From an uncultured Rivibacter sp. (GTDB lineage: Bacteria; Pseudomonadota; Gammaproteobacteria; Burkholderiales; Burkholderiaceae): a stretch of DNA of 64,000 nt. Under the pieces are notes generated by a model. It was not told the origin of the DNA, ran no database searches, and worked only from the letters and a program-made list of their open reading frames with translations. Position numbers and translations under genes: made by a program. Position 1 is the first letter of the stretch, and each line of letters opens with the position of its first letter. Location: positions 7,187-71,186 of the forward strand of contig CAMLNA010000008.1 in NCBI GenBank assembly GCA_946481025.1, given 5' to 3'. This document shows, piece by piece, positions 1 through 14,568 of the stretch.

Positions 1-95
1 CCGGCCCGCGCACCTACGCGGCCGGCTCGTGGGGCCCTGCCGCCGCCAGCGCGCTGGTCGCGCGCGACGGCTTCGCGTGGTTCGAAGAAGAGTGA
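1..95 (+). CDS. zwf: Glucose-6-phosphate 1-dehydrogenase, C-terminal end (partial)
   Basis: Only the last 30 codons and the TGA stop (93-95) are in the window. They end in a [11 protein letters not shown]...RDGFAWF stretch, which matches the conserved C-terminus of glucose-6-phosphate dehydrogenase; the rest lies off the left edge. The enzyme oxidises glucose-6-phosphate to 6-phosphogluconolactone with NADP+, at the entry of the pentose phosphate and Entner-Doudoroff routes. The stop is one base from the next ATG, so it is probably co-transcribed with the regulator that follows, a common zwf-hexR arrangement. The assignment rests on a short segment plus this neighbour. Confidence 0.8.
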   Translation, partial: GPRTYAAGSWGPAAASALVARDGFAWFEEE

Positions 96-96
96 G

Positions 97-960
97 ATGA
101 GCACCATGCTCGACCGAATCCGCGCCTCGATCCCGGCGCTGCCGCCCGCCGAGCAGCGGGTGGCCAAGCTGGTGCTCGCCGACCCGCGCAGCTTCGCCAG
201 CCTGCCGGTGGCCGAACTGGCCGAGCGTTCGCACGTCAGCAAGCCGACCGTGGTGCGCTTCTGCCGCAGCGTCGGCTATGACGGACTGGCCGATTTCAAG
301 CTCAAGCTGGCCGGCAGCGTGAACGAAGGAGTGCCCTTCGTGCACCGCTCGGTCGACGTGGACGACAAGGCCGGCGACCTGATCGTGAAGGTGATCGACA
401 ACGCCGTGTCGGCCTTGCTGAAGTACCGCAACGACGCCGCCAGCCATGCCTTCGAGCGTGCCATTGCGGCCCTCGCCGAGGCCGGCAAGCAAGGTCGCAA
501 GATCGAGTTCTACGGTGTCGGCAACTCGGGCATCGTGGCGCAGGATGCGCAGCACAAGTTCTTTCGCCTGGGCGTCAACGCGGTCGCCTACAGCGACGGG
601 CACGTGCAGGTCATGGCCGCCACGATGCTCGGGCCGGGCGACTGCGCGGTGATCATCTCGAACTCCGGCCGCAGCCGTGACCTGCTCGACGCGGCTGAAA
701 TCGCCAAGAAAAAGGGCGCCACCACCATCGTCATCACCGCCAGCGGTTCGCCGCTGGTGCAGCACGCGCAGATCCTGCTGGCGGCCGACCATCCGGAGGA
801 TTACGACCGCTACAGCCCGATGGTGTCGCGCCTGCTGCACCTCATCGTGATCGACATCCTGACCACCGGCGTGGCGTTGAGGCTGGGCGAAAACCTTCGG
901 CCAATGCTTCAGGAGATCAAGAAGAACCTGCGCGCCAAGCGCTACGCGCAGGCGGAATGA
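97..960 (+). CDS. hexR: MurR/RpiR-family (HexR-like) transcriptional regulator
   Basis: A 287-residue cytoplasmic regulator. Residues 1-77 form an RpiR-type helix-turn-helix (AELAERSHVSKPTVVRFCR). Residues about 125-260 form a SIS phosphosugar-binding domain with the GVGNSGIVAQDAQHKFFRLG and IISNSGRSRDLL signatures. HexR proteins typically repress glucose catabolism genes such as zwf, edd and gap and release DNA on binding 2-keto-3-deoxy-6-phosphogluconate. The ATG at 97 lies one base after the zwf stop, which supports co-transcription and feedback control; an internal ATG at 106 is an alternative start. The family is certain; HexR in particular is inferred from the zwf link, because its operator would lie upstream of zwf, outside the window. 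Confidence 0.85.
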   Translation: MSTMLDRIRASIPALPPAEQRVAKLVLADPRSFASLPVAELAERSHVSKPTVVRFCRSVGYDGLADFKLKLAGSVNEGVPFVHRSVDVDDKAGDLIVKVIDNAVSALLKYRNDAASHAFERAIAALAEAGKQGRKIEFYGVGNSGIVAQDAQHKFFRLGVNAVAYSDGHVQVMAATMLGPGDCAVIISNSGRSRDLLDAAEIAKKKGATTIVITASGSPLVQHAQILLAADHPEDYDRYSPMVSRLLHLIVIDILTTGVALRLGENLRPMLQEIKKNLRAKRYAQAE

Positions 961-962
961 GA

Positions 963-1000
963 AACGGCCCGCATGTGCGGGCCGTTCGTCGTCTTGCTTC
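963..1000. terminator. Intrinsic terminator between convergent hexR and mla operon
   Basis: A perfect 10-bp inverted repeat, AACGGCCCGC (963-972) and GCGGGCCGTT (977-986), with a 4-nt ATGT loop, starts three bases after the hexR stop and is followed by a T-rich TTCGTCGTCTTGCTT tract. The symmetric stem could also act on the converging mla transcript, but the T-rich side favours hexR. Confidence 0.75.
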
Positions 1001-1024
1001 GTGCGCGGCGTTGGCTGTAGCGTG

Positions 1025-1309
1025 TCAGCCCGGCGCGATCGGCAGGGCTGCGTCCACGCCATAGACCTTCGCCAGTTCCACCAGCTTGGTGGGCAGGTGC
1101 CTCACCTCGAACCGCTTGCCCCAGGCCTGCGCCATGCGCTCGCATTCGAGCAGCACCGCCAGCGCGCTGGAGTCGAATCGCTGCAGCTGCGAGCCATCCA
1201 CCGACAGCAGCTCGGCCGGCCCCGCCGCCTCCTGCTGGAGTGCGGCCTTGAGCATGCGCAGCGTGTCGCGGGCTTCTCGTTCAGTGAGTGCGGCGGGCAG
1301 CAGCAGCAT
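1025..1309 (-). CDS. mlaB: STAS-domain protein MlaB
   Basis: A 94-residue single-domain STAS protein. The conserved core VDGSQLQRFDSSALAVLLE (residues 38-56) holds the DSSALA loop typical of MlaB and anti-sigma-factor-antagonist-like proteins. MlaB sits on the cytoplasmic ATPase MlaF and is needed for assembly and activity of the MlaFEDB inner-membrane complex in retrograde phospholipid transport. It is the last gene of the mla operon, 15 bp after mlaC, and runs into the convergent hexR terminator. The length is normal for MlaB (about 95-100 residues). Confidence 0.85.
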   Translation of the reverse strand: MLLLPAALTEREARDTLRMLKAALQQEAAGPAELLSVDGSQLQRFDSSALAVLLECERMAQAWGKRFEVRHLPTKLVELAKVYGVDAALPIAPG

Positions 1310-1324
1310 GGTCGAAGCGCTCGC

Positions 1325-1939
1325 TCAGCTCTTGATGCCGGCCGACTTGTTGCGCTCGGCCAGCTTGGCGATGAGGCCGTCGATGCCGTTGGCGCTGATT
1401 TCCTGGGCGAAGCTGTTGCGATAGTTTTCGACCAGCCACACACCCAGCACGTTCACGTCGTAGATCTTCCAGGCGTCGCCTGCCTTTTCGAGGCGGTAGT
1501 CGAGCTGGATCGGATCACCCTTGCCCTTCACTTCGGTGCGCACGATGACCTCGGTGTCCTCGGGCTTGGAGCGCATGGGTTTGAGCTCGACGACCTGATC
1601 ACGCACCTGGGCAATGGCGCCGGAATAGGTGCGCACCAGCAGCACCTTGAACTCGTCCTGCAGCCGCTGCTGCTGGTCGGGCGTGGCCTGGCGCCAGTAG
1701 CGGCCCACAGCGGACGCGGTCATGCGGCGGAAGTTGACGTGCGGCAGCACCTTGCTGTCCACGAGCGCCATGATCTTCTTCACGTCGCCACCCTGGATGG
1801 TCTTGTCGGCCTTCACCGTGTCGATCACCTCGTTGGACACTTGCTTGATCAGTTCGTCAGGCTTGGCCGTTTGTGCGTGCGCCGCACCGGCGGCCACCAT
1901 GCCCACGAGAGCGAGAGCGGTCAGGATTCGTTTCAACAT
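1325..1939 (-). CDS. mlaC: Periplasmic phospholipid-binding protein MlaC
   Basis: A 204-residue periplasmic lipid chaperone. The N-terminus MLKRILTALALVGMVAAGAAHAQ is a clear Sec signal peptide. The mature part carries the MlaC/Ttg2D fold signature VGRYWRQATPDQQQRLQDEF followed by LLVRTYSGAI. MlaC ferries phospholipid between MlaA at the outer membrane and MlaD at the inner membrane. The start at 1939 was chosen because it begins the signal peptide and has an AAAGGA ribosome site; the frame is open further upstream to 2056, but that extension is not signal-peptide-like. A 142-bp gap separates it from mlaA. Confidence 0.93.
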   Translation of the reverse strand: MLKRILTALALVGMVAAGAAHAQTAKPDELIKQVSNEVIDTVKADKTIQGGDVKKIMALVDSKVLPHVNFRRMTASAVGRYWRQATPDQQQRLQDEFKVLLVRTYSGAIAQVRDQVVELKPMRSKPEDTEVIVRTEVKGKGDPIQLDYRLEKAGDAWKIYDVNVLGVWLVENYRNSFAQEISANGIDGLIAKLAERNKSAGIKS

Positions 1940-1960
1940 TGATGGGTCCTTTCGCGAGTT

Positions 1961-1972
1961 GCCCCAAGGGGC
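1961..1972. other. Small GC hairpin in the mlaA-mlaC gap
   Basis: GCCCC (1961-1965), AA, GGGGC (1968-1972) can form a short hairpin just upstream of the mlaC ribosome site, inside the only sizeable gap of the mla operon (1940-2081). It could be a processing or stability element. There is no T-run, so it is not an obvious terminator. Nothing else is recognisable in this gap. Confidence 0.25.
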
Positions 1973-2081
1973 CCCGGTTTGAACTCGCCGCGCCGGCGGA
2001 GTTCGCGCAGCGCGGCGGTTGACTTGCTCAACGTGCGGCAGCGGCAACGGGTTCACCGCGGCGTCTCACGTTTGCACAGGT

Positions 2082-2891
2082 TTACTTTCGTGACTCCGGT
2101 GGCGCAGATGCCGGCGCACTGGGAGGCTGGGCCGCAGGTGCGGCACCTTTGGCATCGCCACCCGTATCCGAAGGTTCCAGGTCGTAACGTTCACCCTCTT
2201 CGTCCGGCGGGTTGCCGTCGTACACCAGACTGCGGCGGCGCTGCAGATAGCCGTCGCGCACGAAGGTGTACTTGTCGAGCACGATGTCGTCGAGCACTTG
2301 CGACGCCCCCAGCAGGTTCGAGCGGGCGTTGACCACACGCAACGCGGTGAGCTGATTGCGCACGCGCGTTGGGCTGGTAAGGAAGTCAGGCGAGGCCGCC
2401 TGATCCACCGGCAGGCCGATCGAATCGCGCACCGTCGACGGACCCAGGATGGGCCACACGATGTAGGCCCCCGCCGGCACGCCCCATTTGCCCAGCGTCT
2501 GGCCGAAGTCCTCACCGTGGCGCTCCAGCCCCAATTCGGTGGCCGGGTCGGCAATGCCGAAAAAGCCGAACACGCTGTTCGTGCCGAAACGCATCATGTC
2601 GTTCAGGCCATCCTGGATGCGACCTTGCAGGAACAGGTTGACGGCGGACCAGGCGTCCTTGATGTTGTTGAAGAAATTGTCGACACCGTTGCGTACCGGC
2701 CTGGGCACGAAGTCGGCATACGCGGTCGCCACCGGCTTGAGCAGGTGTTCGTCGACGGCCTCGTTGAAGGCGAAGATCTTGCGGTTCATCGGCTCGAGCG
2801 GGTCGCCGCGGTTGGACACCGTGGCACAGCCGCTCAGCAGGGTCATCGAGGCGGCCAGCAGCAGCAGCCGGCCTCCATGCAGGAGGCTCAT
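2082..2891 (-). CDS. mlaA: Outer-membrane lipoprotein MlaA (VacJ)
   Basis: A 269-residue lipoprotein. Its type II signal peptide ends in the lipobox LLSGC (Cys22). The MlaA/VacJ core follows: DPLEPMNRKIFAFNEAVDE (residues 30-48), RNGVDNFFNNI and the GVPAGAYIVWPILGPSTVRDS block. MlaA forms a channel in the inner leaflet of the outer membrane, in complex with porins, and removes mislocalised phospholipids. The C-terminal 40 residues are Pro/Ala-rich and probably disordered. Its ATG overlaps the mlaD stop (ATGA at 2888-2891), so it is translationally coupled inside the mla operon; in E. coli mlaA is instead elsewhere on the chromosome. Confidence 0.95.
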   Translation of the reverse strand: MSLLHGGRLLLLAASMTLLSGCATVSNRGDPLEPMNRKIFAFNEAVDEHLLKPVATAYADFVPRPVRNGVDNFFNNIKDAWSAVNLFLQGRIQDGLNDMMRFGTNSVFGFFGIADPATELGLERHGEDFGQTLGKWGVPAGAYIVWPILGPSTVRDSIGLPVDQAASPDFLTSPTRVRNQLTALRVVNARSNLLGASQVLDDIVLDKYTFVRDGYLQRRRSLVYDGNPPDEEGERYDLEPSDTGGDAKGAAPAAQPPSAPASAPPESRK

Positions 2892-3364
2892 TTCTTGCCC
2901 TCCGTGCCGGCGTCGGCGGCCTTGTTGTAGAGGAACTGGCCGATGAGGTTCTCGAGCACGACGGCGGACTGCGTCGCCTTGATGACGTCGCCGGCCGCGA
3001 GGTTCTTTTCATCGGCGCCCGGCTCCAGGCCGATGTACTGCTCGCCCAGGAGGCCGGAGGTAAGGATCTTCGCCGAGCTGTCCTTCGGAAAGCTGAAGCG
3101 CTGCTCCAGGTCGAGCACGACGCGCGCCTGGTAGCTCTTGTCGTCGAAGCCGATCGAGGCGACCCGGCCCACCACCACGCCGGCGCTCTTGACCGGCGCG
3201 CGCGGCTTCAGCCCGCCGATGTTGTCGAAGTCGGCGGCCACCGAATAGGTGCGGTCGAACGACAGGCTCAGCAGGTTGCCGGCCTTCAGTGCAAGGAACA
3301 GGATGGCTGCCGCGCCGATCAGCACGAACAGGCCCACCCACACGTCGTATTTGCTTTTCTGCAT
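2888..3364 (-). CDS. mlaD: Phospholipid-binding MCE protein MlaD
   Basis: A 158-residue inner-membrane-anchored MCE protein. MQKSKYDVWVGLFVLIGAAA begins with the usual charged start and one transmembrane helix (residues 8-28). A single MCE domain follows (about 38-118: NIGGLKPRAPVKSAGVVVG, LTSGLLGEQYIGL). MlaD forms a hexameric ring that passes lipids between MlaC and MlaE. The ATG at 3364 was preferred over an in-frame GTG at 3376 because GGAG lies 6-7 nt upstream and the protein then starts like other MlaD proteins. The stop overlaps the mlaA start. Confidence 0.94.
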   Translation of the reverse strand: MQKSKYDVWVGLFVLIGAAAILFLALKAGNLLSLSFDRTYSVAADFDNIGGLKPRAPVKSAGVVVGRVASIGFDDKSYQARVVLDLEQRFSFPKDSSAKILTSGLLGEQYIGLEPGADEKNLAAGDVIKATQSAVVLENLIGQFLYNKAADAGTEGKK

Positions 3365-3383
3365 CACTAACTCCACGAACCGC

Positions 3384-4166
3384 TCAGATCGAGAACATCA
3401 TCGCGGTGAGTATGAAATCGAGGCCCAGCACGGCCAGCGAGGCCATCACCACGGTACGGGTGGTGGCCCGCGACACACCTTCGGGCGTGGGCTGGCATTC
3501 GTAGCCTTGCAACAGCGCGATGAAGGTGACCGTGACGCCGAAGACGATGCTCTTGACCACGCCGTTGCCCACGTCCTTGAACACGTCGACGCCGCTTTGC
3601 ATCTGCGACCAGAACGCACCTTCGTCCACGCCGATCAGCACCACCCCCACCAGCCAGCCGCCGATGATGCCGACGGCACTGAACACCGCCGCCAGCAAGG
3701 GCATCGCGATCACGCCGCCCCAGAAGCGCGGCGCGAGCACCCGCTGGATCGGGTCGACCGCCATCATCTCCATGGCCGACAACTGCTCGCCGGCCTTCAT
3801 GAGGCCGATCTCGGCCGTGAGCGAAGTGCCGGCGCGGCCCGCAAACAGCAGCGCCGTGACCACCGGCCCGAGTTCGCGCACCAGCGACAGGGCCACCAGC
3901 AGGCCGAGCGCTTCGGAAGACCCGTACCTTTGCAGCGTGTAGTAGCCCTGCAGGCCCAGCACGAAACCGACGAAGAGGCCCGAGACGGTGATGATGGCCA
4001 AGGAGTGGTTGCCGAGGAAGTGGATCTGGTCCACCGCCAGGCGGAAGCGGCGAAGGGTCGCCCCCAGCAGCGCGAAGAGCCGGCCGAGCAGCCGTGCCGC
4101 ATGGCCGATGTCGGCCAGCTCGGCCCGCACCGCATAGCCGACGTCCGCAGGTTTCCACCAGCTCAT
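3384..4166 (-). CDS. mlaE: Phospholipid ABC transporter permease MlaE
   Basis: A 260-residue polytopic inner-membrane permease of the MlaE/YrbE family. Five or so hydrophobic segments are visible, with the family hallmarks [21 protein letters not shown] (around residues 95-115) and [18 protein letters not shown]. It is the membrane core of the MlaFEDB complex. Its ATG overlaps the mlaF stop (ATGA, 4163-4166). The length matches the family (about 260). Confidence 0.95.
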   Translation of the reverse strand: MSWWKPADVGYAVRAELADIGHAARLLGRLFALLGATLRRFRLAVDQIHFLGNHSLAIITVSGLFVGFVLGLQGYYTLQRYGSSEALGLLVALSLVRELGPVVTALLFAGRAGTSLTAEIGLMKAGEQLSAMEMMAVDPIQRVLAPRFWGGVIAMPLLAAVFSAVGIIGGWLVGVVLIGVDEGAFWSQMQSGVDVFKDVGNGVVKSIVFGVTVTFIALLQGYECQPTPEGVSRATTRTVVMASLAVLGLDFILTAMMFSI

Positions 4167-5011
4167 GGCTGCGCTCCTGTCTGGCCGCGCACGCCGAAGT
4201 CTTCGGTCACCGCTGTCGCCGGGTAGTGGAAGCGCACCGGACCGTCGGGCGCCGCGTCGACGAACTGGCGCACCAGGGGGTCTTCGCTGTGGCGCATCTC
4301 TTGCGGCGTGCCTTGCGCCGCGATGCGGCCGTTGGCGATGAACACCACGTGATCCGCGATCGAGAAGGTCTCGTCGACGTCGTGCGACACGACGATGCTG
4401 GTCACGCCGAGTGCGTCGTTGAGCTCCCGGATGAGGCGGGCCGCGACGCCCATCGAGATGGGATCGAGACCCGCGAACGGTTCGTCGTACATGATGAGGT
4501 CGGGGTCGAGCGCAATGGCGCGTGCCAGGGCCACGCGCCGCGCCATGCCGCCCGACACCTGGCTGGGCATGAGGTCGCGCGCACCGCGCAGACCCACCGC
4601 GTTGAGCTTCATGAGCACGAGGTCGCGGATCAGGCGCTCGGGCAGGTTGGTGTGCTCGCGCAGCGGGAAGGCCACGTTGTCGAACACCGACAGGTCAGTG
4701 AACAGGGCGCCGAACTGGAACAACATGCCCATGCGGCGACGCACCGCGAAGAGGCCCTCGCGGTCGAGCGTGGCAAGGTCGGTGCCGCCGAACAGCACCT
4801 GGCCCTGCATCGGCGCCAGTTGCCGGCCGATCAGCCGCAGCACGGTGGTCTTGCCGCCGCCGGAAGTGCCCATGAGCGCGACCACCTTGCCACGTGGCAC
4901 CTTGAGGTCCACGTCGCGCAGGATCACGCGCTCGCCGTAGCCGCAGGTGACATTGCGCAGTTCGACGAGGGGAGTTTCAGAAGACGACAGCGGCGCTGTT
5001 GGATTTGTCAT
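4163..5011 (-). CDS. mlaF: Phospholipid ABC transporter ATP-binding protein MlaF
   Basis: A 282-residue cytoplasmic ATPase that powers Mla lipid transport. It shows Walker [10 protein letters not shown] (Lys54), a Q-loop (LFQFGALF), the signature [16 protein letters not shown], Walker [14 protein letters not shown] and the switch histidine in SHDVDE. First gene of mlaFEDACB. The ATG at 5011 gives a normal-length MlaF; an upstream in-frame start would add 27 non-conserved residues and would run through the leader hairpin. A four-codon mini-ORF (ATG at 5022) ends in a TGA that overlaps this ATG, which may feed ribosomes to it. Confidence 0.94.
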   Translation of the reverse strand: MTNPTAPLSSSETPLVELRNVTCGYGERVILRDVDLKVPRGKVVALMGTSGGGKTTVLRLIGRQLAPMQGQVLFGGTDLATLDREGLFAVRRRMGMLFQFGALFTDLSVFDNVAFPLREHTNLPERLIRDLVLMKLNAVGLRGARDLMPSQVSGGMARRVALARAIALDPDLIMYDEPFAGLDPISMGVAARLIRELNDALGVTSIVVSHDVDETFSIADHVVFIANGRIAAQGTPQEMRHSEDPLVRQFVDAAPDGPVRFHYPATAVTEDFGVRGQTGAQP

Positions 5012-5021
5012 GGCCGGAGCA

Positions 5022-5061
5022 TGAAAAAGCGGTGTCAGGAAACACCGCGCAGCCGATGATA
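5022..5061 (-). promoter_or_regulatory. Candidate mlaF promoter with hairpin-plus-U-run leader
   Basis: On the minus strand a -10-like TATCAT (5061-5056) is followed almost at the expected start point by a perfect 7-bp stem GCGGTGT/ACACCGC (5048-5042 and 35-29 of the same block) with a 6-nt loop, and then five T residues (5028-5024), 12 nt before the mlaF ATG. No good -35 was seen. The hairpin with T-run has the shape of an intrinsic terminator or attenuator, or of a protective 5' stem-loop. Confidence 0.4.
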
Positions 5062-5102
5062 GGGGAAAACACTGGCCGGCTCGCCAGCCCATGTAAACAA
5101 GG

Positions 5103-5136
5103 AAAAAGCCGCCGGCGAGTATCGCGGGCGGCTTTT
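5103..5136 (-). terminator. Intrinsic terminator of gltBD
   Basis: AAAAGCCGCC (5104-5113) and GGCGGCTTTT (5127-5136) form a 10-bp stem just past the gltD stop. On the minus strand the stem is followed by a run of T, as expected for Rho-independent termination. It separates gltBD from the downstream mla operon. Confidence 0.85.
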
Positions 5137-5156
5137 GGCTCCGGATGAAGGCCGGC

Positions 5157-6623
<1,467 letters not shown>

Positions 6624-6659
6624 GATCGTGGTTCTCTCGTTCTGGCTTTTTGCCTTGCC

Positions 6660-11414
<4,755 letters not shown>

Positions 11415-11448
11415 GGCGCTCTCCGTGTCATCGTAAGGGAATGCCCGG

Positions 11449-11477
11449 AGGATACTGCGCCCCGCCGAGGGGTTCAA
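11449..11477 (-). promoter_or_regulatory. Sigma-70-type promoter of gltB
   Basis: On the minus strand TTGAAC (11477-11472) and TATCCT (11454-11449) are separated by exactly 17 bp. Each hexamer matches the consensus at four positions or more, and the -10 lies 35 nt before the gltB ATG. The conserved end of the RAYT element starts about 4 bp upstream of the -35. Confidence 0.6.
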
Positions 11478-11480
11478 TCG

Positions 11481-12258
11481 AATTAAAAGGGGTCAGATTC
11501 CTATTTAAGCGGTCGCGCCACACGCCGTCAATTAATTAGGGACACATCATTCTTGCGCGGCCGTCCTCGTGGTTTGGCGCTCACCCGCCGGTCGGTTTGC
11601 TGGGCCAGGCTGGCAACGAAGCCAGGCGAGCCGAGCGCCCAGCCTTTCTGAGTGGCATGGGTGATGTCCTTCACCTGGAGGGAGCTGAGGCCCTGGGCCA
11701 GCAAGGCGCGGTACCGCGCCTCCCGGTCGAACGGTGTGTTGCCCAGCGCCCAGAAGAGCTTGTGGTCACTCACCAGCGGGTCTGCTCTCAGGCCGTAGTG
11801 ATGTGCACTGCTCGACCAGGCAAAGAACTCCGGTTGGGCCACCTCGCCGTGCCGCACCGGGTGCAGTTCGATGTAGCTCATGCAAGGCAGCAGGTAACGC
11901 TCGGGCTCGATGACGGTGGCGCGAAACCGCCCTTCCCAGAGCGTTCCCCGCCGGCCATGACGCCGGTTGAAGGCGGCCACATAACGCCGCCCCACCGCTT
12001 GCATCAGGGCGCTCAGCCCCGAGGCGACCTGGGGCGTGGCCAGCAGGTGGACATGGTCGTCCAGCAATGCGTAGGCGTGGATGCTGACCTGGTGCGCCAC
12101 GCTGGCCTCACGCAGGATCTGCAGGAACAACCGCCGGTCGTCGTCGTCCAGCACGATCGGTTGCTGGTGATGCCCACGCTGGATCACGTGGTGAGGCAAG
12201 CCGGCGAGCGCCAGCCGGGCAAGTCGGGCCATGGGAGTCCTTTGATCTGGCCCTATTT
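11481..12258 (-). mobile_element. RAYT element (transposase gene with conserved ends)
   Basis: The unit holds one Y1 transposase gene flanked by similar ends. On the coding strand AAATAGG occurs just upstream of the gene (12258-12252, in AAATAGGGCCAGATC) and again just downstream (11506-11500, in AAATAGGAATCTGACC). The downstream end reads on as TGACCCCTTTTAATT, an end sequence I recognise from transposase genes of this class. Exact boundaries and any target repeat cannot be fixed from one copy. It separates gltB from dgt. Confidence 0.6.
11528..12232 (-). CDS. REP-associated tyrosine (Y1/HUH) transposase
   Basis: A 234-residue IS200/TnpA_REP-like protein. Residues 1-125 carry the Y1_Tnp fold: GLPHHVIQRGHHQQPI at the start, the HUH metal-binding motif HVH (60-62), then GTLWEGRFRA and RYLLPCMSYIELHPVRHG, which holds the candidate catalytic tyrosine. 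Such proteins nick single-stranded REP-type palindromes and are usually single-copy domesticated transposases. The C-terminal 60 residues are basic (RVSAKPRGRPRKN) and may bind DNA. The last codons, KNDVSLIN, appear to run into the conserved end of the element. No obvious frameshift; probably intact. Confidence 0.85.
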   Translation of the reverse strand: MARLARLALAGLPHHVIQRGHHQQPIVLDDDDRRLFLQILREASVAHQVSIHAYALLDDHVHLLATPQVASGLSALMQAVGRRYVAAFNRRHGRRGTLWEGRFRATVIEPERYLLPCMSYIELHPVRHGEVAQPEFFAWSSSAHHYGLRADPLVSDHKLFWALGNTPFDREARYRALLAQGLSSLQVKDITHATQKGWALGSPGFVASLAQQTDRRVSAKPRGRPRKNDVSLIN

Positions 12259-12281
12259 TCTGGCAGCGATGGCGCCTGCCG

Positions 12282-13412
12282 TCAAGGAAACGCCTGCCGG
12301 CCCGTCAAGCGCTGATGCTCGCGGATCGCGAACCGATCGGTCATGCCGGCGATGTAGTCGGCGATGGCGCGGCGCCTGTCGCCCGTCTGCACGTAGCCGG
12401 CCGTCATTTCGGCGGGCGCCGCGTCATAGGCATCGAACAGCTCCTGCACGACCCGGCGAGCCCGGTCGGTGGTTTCGACGACCTGCGGGTGCCGGTAGAG
12501 GTTGGCGAACAGGAAGCGCTTCAGCTGCGTGCTGGCCTCGCGCATTTCGGACGTGAAGGCCACGATCGGCGGCGCTTGCCTGGCGTCGTCCGGGCTGGCC
12601 GGGCAGCGTGTGTCCAAGGCCGCGCGGGTGGCGCCGATCACGTCGTACACCTGCTCCGACAGCATCCGCCGAATGGTCTCGAACAGCAGCCGGCGCCCGC
12701 CCAGCCCGGGGTGCTCGTGCCTTGCCTGCTCGCGGAACCGGTTGACCAGCGGCACCGCTTCGAGCTGCTCGAGGCTCAGCAACCCCGAGCGCACACCGTC
12801 GTCGATATCGTGGGCGTTGTAGGCGATCTCGTCGGCCAGATTGCACAGCTGCGCTTCCAGGCTCGGCTGGGTGCGATCGAGGAAGCGGCGCGCCACACCG
12901 CCGGGTTCTTCGCGCTCGATCACCTCGGCACGCGAACGCGAACAGTGCTTCAGGATGCCTTCGCGCGTCTCGAAACTGAGGTTCAGCCCGTCAAAGTTCG
13001 GATAGCGCTCCTCGAGTTTGTCGACGACGCGCAATGACTGCAGGTTGTGCTCGAACCCGCCGTCGTGGCGCATGCAGTGGTTGAGGGCGTCCTGCCCCGC
13101 GTGGCCGAACGGCGTGTGACCCAGGTCGTGCGCGAGCGCGATCGCTTCGACGAGGTCTTCGTTCAAGCCCAGCGACCGGGCAATCGACCGGCCCAGCTGC
13201 GCCACTTCGAGCGAATGGGTCAGGCGGGTGCGAAACAGGTCACCCTCATGGTTGAGGAAGACCTGCGTCTTGTAGACGAGGCGGCGAAACGCCGTGGAAT
13301 GAACGATGCGGTCGCGATCGCGCTGGTAGGCGGTACGGGTGGGCGCCTCGGGCTCGGGATGGCGGCGACCGCGGCTGTGCTGCGGGTGGCTGGCGTAGGG
13401 CGCAAGCTGCAT
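12282..13412 (-). CDS. dgt: dGTPase-like HD-domain triphosphohydrolase
   Basis: A 376-residue deoxynucleoside triphosphate triphosphohydrolase of the type 2 dgt-like family. It has the N-terminal RDRDRIVHSTAFRRLVYKTQV block, metal ligands His66 in RLTHSLEVAQ and His95-Asp96 in AHDLGHTPFGHAG. The reaction is dNTP to deoxynucleoside plus tripolyphosphate, which affects dNTP pools. It is encoded 18 bp downstream of aroB, as the last gene of the pil-aro cluster, a position seen in many Burkholderiales. Substrate preference cannot be read from sequence. Confidence 0.9.
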   Translation of the reverse strand: MQLAPYASHPQHSRGRRHPEPEAPTRTAYQRDRDRIVHSTAFRRLVYKTQVFLNHEGDLFRTRLTHSLEVAQLGRSIARSLGLNEDLVEAIALAHDLGHTPFGHAGQDALNHCMRHDGGFEHNLQSLRVVDKLEERYPNFDGLNLSFETREGILKHCSRSRAEVIEREEPGGVARRFLDRTQPSLEAQLCNLADEIAYNAHDIDDGVRSGLLSLEQLEAVPLVNRFREQARHEHPGLGGRRLLFETIRRMLSEQVYDVIGATRAALDTRCPASPDDARQAPPIVAFTSEMREASTQLKRFLFANLYRHPQVVETTDRARRVVQELFDAYDAAPAEMTAGYVQTGDRRRAIADYIAGMTDRFAIREHQRLTGRQAFP

Positions 13413-13430
13413 GCGGCGCGCTCGCGGTCG

Positions 13431-14537
13431 TCAGCCAGTGTGGGCGGCCAGCACCTCACGAACCAGTTCGTCCGGCGCCGCCCGCAACGCCGCTTGCCCG
13501 GGCCTTTCGATGACGACAAAGCGGATGTCGCCGGCTTCGGACTTCTTGTCGAGACGCATGAGTTCGAGGTAGCGGTCAGCCCCGAGCGCAGGCCCCTTGG
13601 TGGGCAGGCCTGCGCGCTTCACCAGTGCCGTGATCCGCTGCGCCAAGGCCGGCTCCACGAGGCCCAGCCGCACCGAGAGGTCCGCGGCCATGACCATGCC
13701 GCAACCCACCGCCTCGCCATGCAGCCACTCCCCGTAGCCCAGCCCCGCTTCGATGGCATGCCCGAACGTGTGGCCGAAGTTGAGGATCGCGCGCAGACCG
13801 GTCTCCCGTTCGTCTGCGCCGACAACTGCCGCCTTGATCTCGCACGAGCGCTTGACCGCATGGGCAAGCGACTCACGGTCTCGCGCCAGCAAGGCGCCCA
13901 GGTTGTGTTCGAGCCAATCGAAGAAGCCCATGTCGGCGATCGGGCCGTACTTGATCACTTCGGCGAGCCCGGCAGAGAGCTCGCGCTCCGGCAGCGTTTC
14001 CAGCGTGTCGAGATCACAAACCACCCGCTGCGGCTGGTAGAACGCACCGATCATGTTCTTGCCCAGCGGGTGATTGATCGCGGTCTTGCCGCCGACGGAG
14101 GAATCCACCTGGGCGAGCAACGTGGTGGGTACCTGCACGAAAGGCACCCCCCGCATGTAGCTGGCGGCAGCAAAACCGGTCATGTCGCCGACGACTCCGC
14201 CGCCCAGGGCGTAGAGCACCGTCTTGCGGTCGCAGCCCTTGCCCAGCAGGGCGTCGAAGATGAGATTGAGCGTCTGCCAGTCCTTGTGCTGCTCGCCATC
14301 GGGGAGCACGACCACCTCCACTCGCCGGTATTGCGTTGCGAGCACCGCCTCGAGCTTGCGCGCGTAGAGGTCCGCGACAGTAGTGTTCGTCACGATGAGC
14401 GCGTGCGCGGAAACTGGCAAGTCTGACCATGTCGCAGTCGACTGCAACAGGCCACCCCCGATCAGGATGTCGTAGCCACGTTCGGGCAGTTCGATGCGGA
14501 CGCGCTGAGCGCCCGTGGCATTGGCGGAGGAATCCAT
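13431..14537 (-). CDS. aroB: 3-dehydroquinate synthase
   Basis: A 368-residue enzyme that converts DAHP to 3-dehydroquinate, the second shikimate step. The NAD-binding signature [19 protein letters not shown] and metal-site regions VIKYGPI and [12 protein letters not shown] are present. The ATG at 14537 gives a normal length; an in-frame ATG at 14561 would add MRARKLRR, and neither has a strong ribosome site. It follows aroK closely, as usual for aroKB. Identity is secure; the start is not. Confidence 0.95.
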   Translation of the reverse strand: MDSSANATGAQRVRIELPERGYDILIGGGLLQSTATWSDLPVSAHALIVTNTTVADLYARKLEAVLATQYRRVEVVVLPDGEQHKDWQTLNLIFDALLGKGCDRKTVLYALGGGVVGDMTGFAAASYMRGVPFVQVPTTLLAQVDSSVGGKTAINHPLGKNMIGAFYQPQRVVCDLDTLETLPERELSAGLAEVIKYGPIADMGFFDWLEHNLGALLARDRESLAHAVKRSCEIKAAVVGADERETGLRAILNFGHTFGHAIEAGLGYGEWLHGEAVGCGMVMAADLSVRLGLVEPALAQRITALVKRAGLPTKGPALGADRYLELMRLDKKSEAGDIRFVVIERPGQAALRAAPDELVREVLAAHTG

Positions 14538-14568
14538 GCGCCGTAGTTTACGGGCGCGCATGGGTCAC

